9,348 nucleotides of DNA. Source: Actinomycetes bacterium (GTDB taxonomy: Bacteria; Actinomycetota; Coriobacteriia; Coriobacteriales; Eggerthellaceae). Both the position numbers and the translations under genes were made by a program. The notes beneath the pieces are model-generated. The model was not told where the DNA came from and searched no databases. It worked only from the letters and a program-made list of their open reading frames with translations. Location of the stretch: contig JAEWYG010000066.1 in NCBI GenBank assembly GCA_023395755.1, forward strand, positions 1-9,348, in the 5' to 3' direction. Below, in pieces: positions 6,547 to 9,348 of this stretch; the first letter of the stretch is position 1, and each line of letters begins with the position of its first letter.

Positions 6547-6584
6547 AGGGTGTCCGCACTCCGTCAGACAAATACGGACACCCT
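6547..6584. repeat. Perfect 10-bp inverted repeat in the nrfD - small protein gap
   Basis: AGGGTGTCCG (6547-6556) and CGGACACCCT (6575-6584) are exact reverse complements around an 18-base spacer, in the largest gap of the operon. In the transcript this forms a GC-rich hairpin ending about 23 bases before the next start codon. No U-tract follows on the minus strand, so it is not a classic terminator. It may be an RNA processing or stabilising structure that sets different levels for upstream and downstream genes, or a protein-binding palindrome. Confidence 0.55.
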
Positions 6585-6610
6585 ACAAAGGAGCAAGCCG
6601 AGGCCGGGAG

Positions 6611-6630
6611 GGAGCTACCCGACACGCTCC
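6611..6630. repeat. Small second hairpin just after nrfD
   Basis: GGAGC (6611-6615) and GCTCC (6626-6630) form a 5-bp stem with a 10-base loop, 13 bases after the nrfD stop. It is weak alone, but it adds to the larger hairpin next to it and suggests the gap is structured in the RNA. Confidence 0.25.
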
Positions 6631-6642
6631 AAACGAGGAAAG

Positions 6643-7869
6643 CTAGTGCGACTTGTTCGTCGGCTTCAGCGGCAGGTACTTCAAGCCCACCAGCATCATG
6701 AGTGCGCCGAGACCGAACATGCCAATTACCAGACCAAACTCAAGGGATGTCGGCCAGTAGACCATGCCTTGGAAAGCACCTGCCATACCATTTGACCAGT
6801 TCGTCACCGTATAAGGCGTCATGGGGCCGGCATAGTCGAGGTTTGGAATTTGGAAACCACCCACCAGCAGCTGCACGCGCTTACAGAAAATACCAACGAT
6901 AGCCAACAGACTAGCGATCACGATCAGCGGGTTCGTGCGCAGCTTAGGAGCAAAGCAGATGACTGCGGCCACAGCGCACCCGATGATTTCCATCCAGAAG
7001 AAGGGAGCGAGCGAACCCGTCGTCAACATGGCCACCACTTCCACCCCACTGCCACCGGGAAAGGCAGAGGTAAGCAGATCGCAGCCGAAGAAGTACAAGT
7101 CAACCAAGATGAACGCGCCCAACATCTTGGTAAGTTTCACGATATGGGACTGATCCAGCTCCATGTAACCCACCTTACGCAGCGCGATAACCACCACGAG
7201 AACAAGGGCTACGCCGCATACGAGCGCCGACGACACAAACCAAGGGGCCAGAAGAGCCGTGTGCCAGAACTCATGTGCCTGTTGAAGGCCAAAGATCCAC
7301 GCGGTCACGGAGTGCACAAGCACCGCACACACAAGGGCAATCACACTGATCGCGCGCAGTGCCACATCTGACACTTTGCCTGCTTCCGCACGAAGCGTTG
7401 CCCACAAGTACACGATCGACAAGATCAGATAGGTGCCCAATACGACGATATCCCACATGAGCGGCGAACCTAAGTTCGAGTAAACGAACAGTTCCCACAG
7501 ACGAAGGGGCTGGCCAAGGTCGACGACCACGAAGCCAATGGCGAGCACGGTACAGCAGATAGACGACCACACTGCCACTTTTGAGATACCGCCGAAGCCC
7601 TTCATACCAAAGGCACGCGGCACCGAGCTAATGATGAGACCGCCAGCCGACAGACCCACAAGGAACATGAAGCAGGTGATGTAGAGGCCCCACGAGTCCA
7701 TGTTACGCATGCCGGTCTGCACGAGGCCACCGGTAAGCTGCATAACCCAGAGGGCGATTCCCGCGATAGTTACTACGGCAGCTACAACGATGCCGACATT
7801 TAAGCCTTTTCCGCCAAATTTGGCAGCAGGAGCCTGAGGCGACTGTGTCGCCTGAGTGTTTTCCGACAT
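6643..7869 (-). CDS. nrfD: NrfD/PsrC-type membrane subunit of molybdoenzyme
   Basis: A 408-residue polytopic membrane protein that anchors the ferredoxin subunit and exchanges electrons with the quinone pool. About ten hydrophobic segments can be placed (near 25-46, 59-83, 97-117, 137-157, 171-195, 205-230, 248-266, 285-307, 313-331, 375-397). Family landmarks are FMFLVGLSAGG (67-77) in the second helix and VDLGQPLRLWELFVYSN (116-132) followed by GSPLMWD, the region lining the quinone site in PsrC. The N-terminal 20 residues are polar and Gln/Ala/Pro-rich, probably cytoplasmic. No haem is expected in this family. The ATG at 7869 follows AAAGGA at good spacing, 18 bases after the ferredoxin gene. 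The symbol denotes the family, not a nitrite reductase role. Confidence 0.92.
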   Translation of the reverse strand: MSENTQATQSPQAPAAKFGGKGLNVGIVVAAVVTIAGIALWVMQLTGGLVQTGMRNMDSWGLYITCFMFLVGLSAGGLIISSVPRAFGMKGFGGISKVAVWSSICCTVLAIGFVVVDLGQPLRLWELFVYSNLGSPLMWDIVVLGTYLILSIVYLWATLRAEAGKVSDVALRAISVIALVCAVLVHSVTAWIFGLQQAHEFWHTALLAPWFVSSALVCGVALVLVVVIALRKVGYMELDQSHIVKLTKMLGAFILVDLYFFGCDLLTSAFPGGSGVEVVAMLTTGSLAPFFWMEIIGCAVAAVICFAPKLRTNPLIVIASLLAIVGIFCKRVQLLVGGFQIPNLDYAGPMTPYTVTNWSNGMAGAFQGMVYWPTSLEFGLVIGMFGLGALMMLVGLKYLPLKPTNKSH

Positions 7870-7887
7870 GAGATATTCCTTTCTGCC

Positions 7888-8508
7888 CTAGACGAGGTAG
7901 TAGACGGAGGGGTTGGTGCCACGCTCTTCAAGTAGACGTATGTGTTCACGCTCGCCGACAAGTTTAGCCACCTCCGAGGACGAATCGTCCAAATCACCCC
8001 AAAAGCGAGCGCGAGCAGGACACACCTCGACACATGCCGGCTCTTCGTTCTTCGCAAGCTTATGCCAGCACATCGTACATTTCTCAACAACATGCCTCTG
8101 ATGGTTCGGAACATCCGAAGCCCCAACCGAAAAATCAATAGTGAACTTCGGCTCTTCCCAGTTGAACGACCTCACGCCCGTATAGGGGCAGGCCGACATA
8201 CACATGCGGCAGCCGATGCACTTGTCGTAGTCCTGACGAACAACCCCTGTATCAGGATCCCTATACGTTGCACCTACCGGACATACTTTTACGCAAGCAG
8301 GGTTTTCGCAATGCTGACACGCTACTGTCACGTAACTCATGGTCACCTCTGGAAATATACCCTCAGGTGTATCCATATTCTCACCGCCCTTGGTAAGGGT
8401 GCGATTCCACCACGTGCCAACCGGCAGATTATTCTCGATACGACACGCCACGGAACAGGTATGGCATCCGATGCAACGCTGCGTGTCGACAGCAAATCCA
8501 TAACGCAT
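7888..8508 (-). CDS. Four-cluster ferredoxin subunit (DmsB/PhsB-type)
   Basis: A 206-residue electron-transfer subunit carrying four [4Fe-4S] sites that wire the catalytic subunit to NrfD. Sixteen cysteines are present in four groups: 12, 15, 18, 22 (CIGCHTCSVAC); 64, 67, 72, 76 (CQHCENPACVKVC); 97, 100, 103, 107 (CIGCRMCMSAC); and 144, 147, 159, 163 (CTMCWHKLAKNEEPACVEVC). The complete fourth set distinguishes it from DmsB-like proteins in which a cysteine is replaced. There is no signal peptide, so export would depend on a partner. The ATG at 8508 is chosen because GGGAGGG lies just before it; an upstream ATG (8523) would start inside the catalytic gene and lacks such a site. It is separated from the catalytic gene stop by 2 bases. 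Confidence 0.94.
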   Translation of the reverse strand: MRYGFAVDTQRCIGCHTCSVACRIENNLPVGTWWNRTLTKGGENMDTPEGIFPEVTMSYVTVACQHCENPACVKVCPVGATYRDPDTGVVRQDYDKCIGCRMCMSACPYTGVRSFNWEEPKFTIDFSVGASDVPNHQRHVVEKCTMCWHKLAKNEEPACVEVCPARARFWGDLDDSSSEVAKLVGEREHIRLLEERGTNPSVYYLV

Positions 8509-8510
8509 GA

Positions 8511-9348
8511 TTAGCCCTCCCACTTCCTGAACTCGACGCGGCTGTCATAAAACGAAGATGCCGCAGGGTATGGATCAAACTTCGGTTGCGTCATTTCCTG
8601 GTAGCTGCCTTCGATAAACTGATTCATCTGCCATCCTTTGGGAATGGAGATAACCCCCGGAGCAATCGACTCATCTACCAAGCACTTAAGAACAGCATGT
8701 CCTCGGTCGTTAAACACCTCAACGATATCTCCATCCACCACGTTACGTGCGACTGCATCTGACCCGTTAACTTTCGCGAGCGGCTCGGGATCGAGCTCGC
8801 GAAGCAAGGGTGTTTCCCACCACTGAATATGTACGCGGAATCGAGAATGTTCTTGAATGTAGACCAGGGGGTATTTTTCGGCCAAGGGGCTGTCGGAGCC
8901 AGCTTCCTCGGGAGGCCGATAATACACGATATGCTCTTTCGGCTTGCGAGCAGAAAGGTCTTGTCCCCAGTTCAAGCGCGGCTTAGGATTCTCACAGTAC
9001 AGCTGAACGCGCTTCGACTCGGTGGGCAGAGGAGCACTCTTGCCCCTAATATGAGGCTTCCCCTCTTTTGTTGTAGTGAACCGAATAACCTTTTCTCTCT
9101 TTAGACGATCAAGCGTGAATTCCCGCTGTTTAGAAACCGGGTCGGTGAACAGCAGATTCATCCAGTCATCAGGCCCCCATTCCTTAGGGAAGGAAACCCC
9201 GTACCCCATTGCACGACCGATCAACCCGGCAATTTCCCACTCCGGCTTCGACTCATGCAAAGGCTCGATAGCTTTCTCGTTTATAGTCATGAACGGATTG
9301 TTGTAAGCGACCCTGACATCCTCTTTTTCGTACCACGAAGCAACAGGG
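8511..9348 (-). CDS. Molybdopterin oxidoreductase catalytic subunit, C-terminal part (runs off the window)
   Basis: The C-terminal 278 residues of a DMSO-reductase-family molybdenum (or tungsten) enzyme. The frame stays open to the right edge (upstream of the internal ATG at 9290 it reads KEDVRVAYNNPF), so the gene is incomplete here and the ATG is not the start. Recognisable parts: NEKAIEPLHESKPEWEIAGL, typical of the domain before the C-terminal barrel, and the molybdopterin-dinucleotide binding domain (about residues 112-278) with EHSRFRVHIQWW, LRELDPEPLAKVNGSDAVAR, VVDGDIVEVFNDRGH and SIAPGVISIPKGW. The N-terminal Fe-S motif, the metal-ligand residue and any Tat signal lie outside. Substrate cannot be told from this part; DMSO, other N- or S-oxides, and catechol-type dehydroxylation are all possible for this broad family. 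Confidence 0.9.
   Translation of the reverse strand, partial: PVASWYEKEDVRVAYNNPFMTINEKAIEPLHESKPEWEIAGLIGRAMGYGVSFPKEWGPDDWMNLLFTDPVSKQREFTLDRLKREKVIRFTTTKEGKPHIRGKSAPLPTESKRVQLYCENPKPRLNWGQDLSARKPKEHIVYYRPPEEAGSDSPLAEKYPLVYIQEHSRFRVHIQWWETPLLRELDPEPLAKVNGSDAVARNVVDGDIVEVFNDRGHAVLKCLVDESIAPGVISIPKGWQMNQFIEGSYQEMTQPKFDPYPAASSFYDSRVEFRKWEG

Noticed and set aside
8509..8523. Five-residue longer start (MGGLI) for the ferredoxin subunit.
   Set aside because: It would begin inside the catalytic gene; the GGGAGGG site is positioned for ATG 8508, which gives the usual N-terminus close to the first cysteine group.

Overview
The window looks like part of a mid-GC bacterial chromosome from an anaerobic or facultatively anaerobic lineage. 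The best guess is an actinobacterial Coriobacteriia/Eggerthellaceae-type organism. This rests on inference: a DMSO-reductase-family operon with DmsB-type, NrfD and TorD partners, GTG starts with strong Shine-Dalgarno sites, and monoderm-style lipoprotein and membrane genes. No rRNA, tRNA, CRISPR array or recognisable insertion sequence was seen, and no gene-free gap exceeds 300 bases.

There are three regions. (1) Bases 44-1353, minus strand: a two-gene unit, ogt (DNA alkyl-transferase) followed by a UPF0126/TRIC-type membrane protein. (2) Bases 1354-3360, plus strand: a lipoprotein gene broken by one in-frame TGA, then a DUF975 membrane protein ending in a strong hairpin. A lone minus-strand AAA+/DUF4143 ATPase gene (3473-4765) faces it. 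That gene has an unusual AT-rich upstream region with a perfect 14-bp inverted repeat and a third copy of the same element. (3) Bases 4880-9348, minus strand: the 3' part of a molybdoenzyme operon that begins beyond the right edge. It runs: catalytic subunit (C-terminal part only), four-cluster ferredoxin subunit, NrfD membrane subunit, a small membrane protein with a duplicated Cys/His motif, a DUF4405 cytochrome-b-like protein, a TorD-type chaperone, and a clean rho-independent terminator.

The likely working model for region 3 is a membrane-associated molybdenum or tungsten oxidoreductase of unknown substrate. Electrons would pass between the catalytic subunit and the quinone pool through the sixteen-cysteine ferredoxin subunit and NrfD, with the TorD protein assisting cofactor insertion and maturation. 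The unusual part is the extra pair between nrfD and torD: a 118-residue protein with two near-identical C-P-x3-C-A-S-x-E-C-H-x2-D motifs (each containing CX4CH, a non-canonical c-haem pattern) and a four-helix His-rich DUF4405 protein. Together they could be a second electron-transfer branch on the outer face of the membrane. This pair is the most promising little-described element here.
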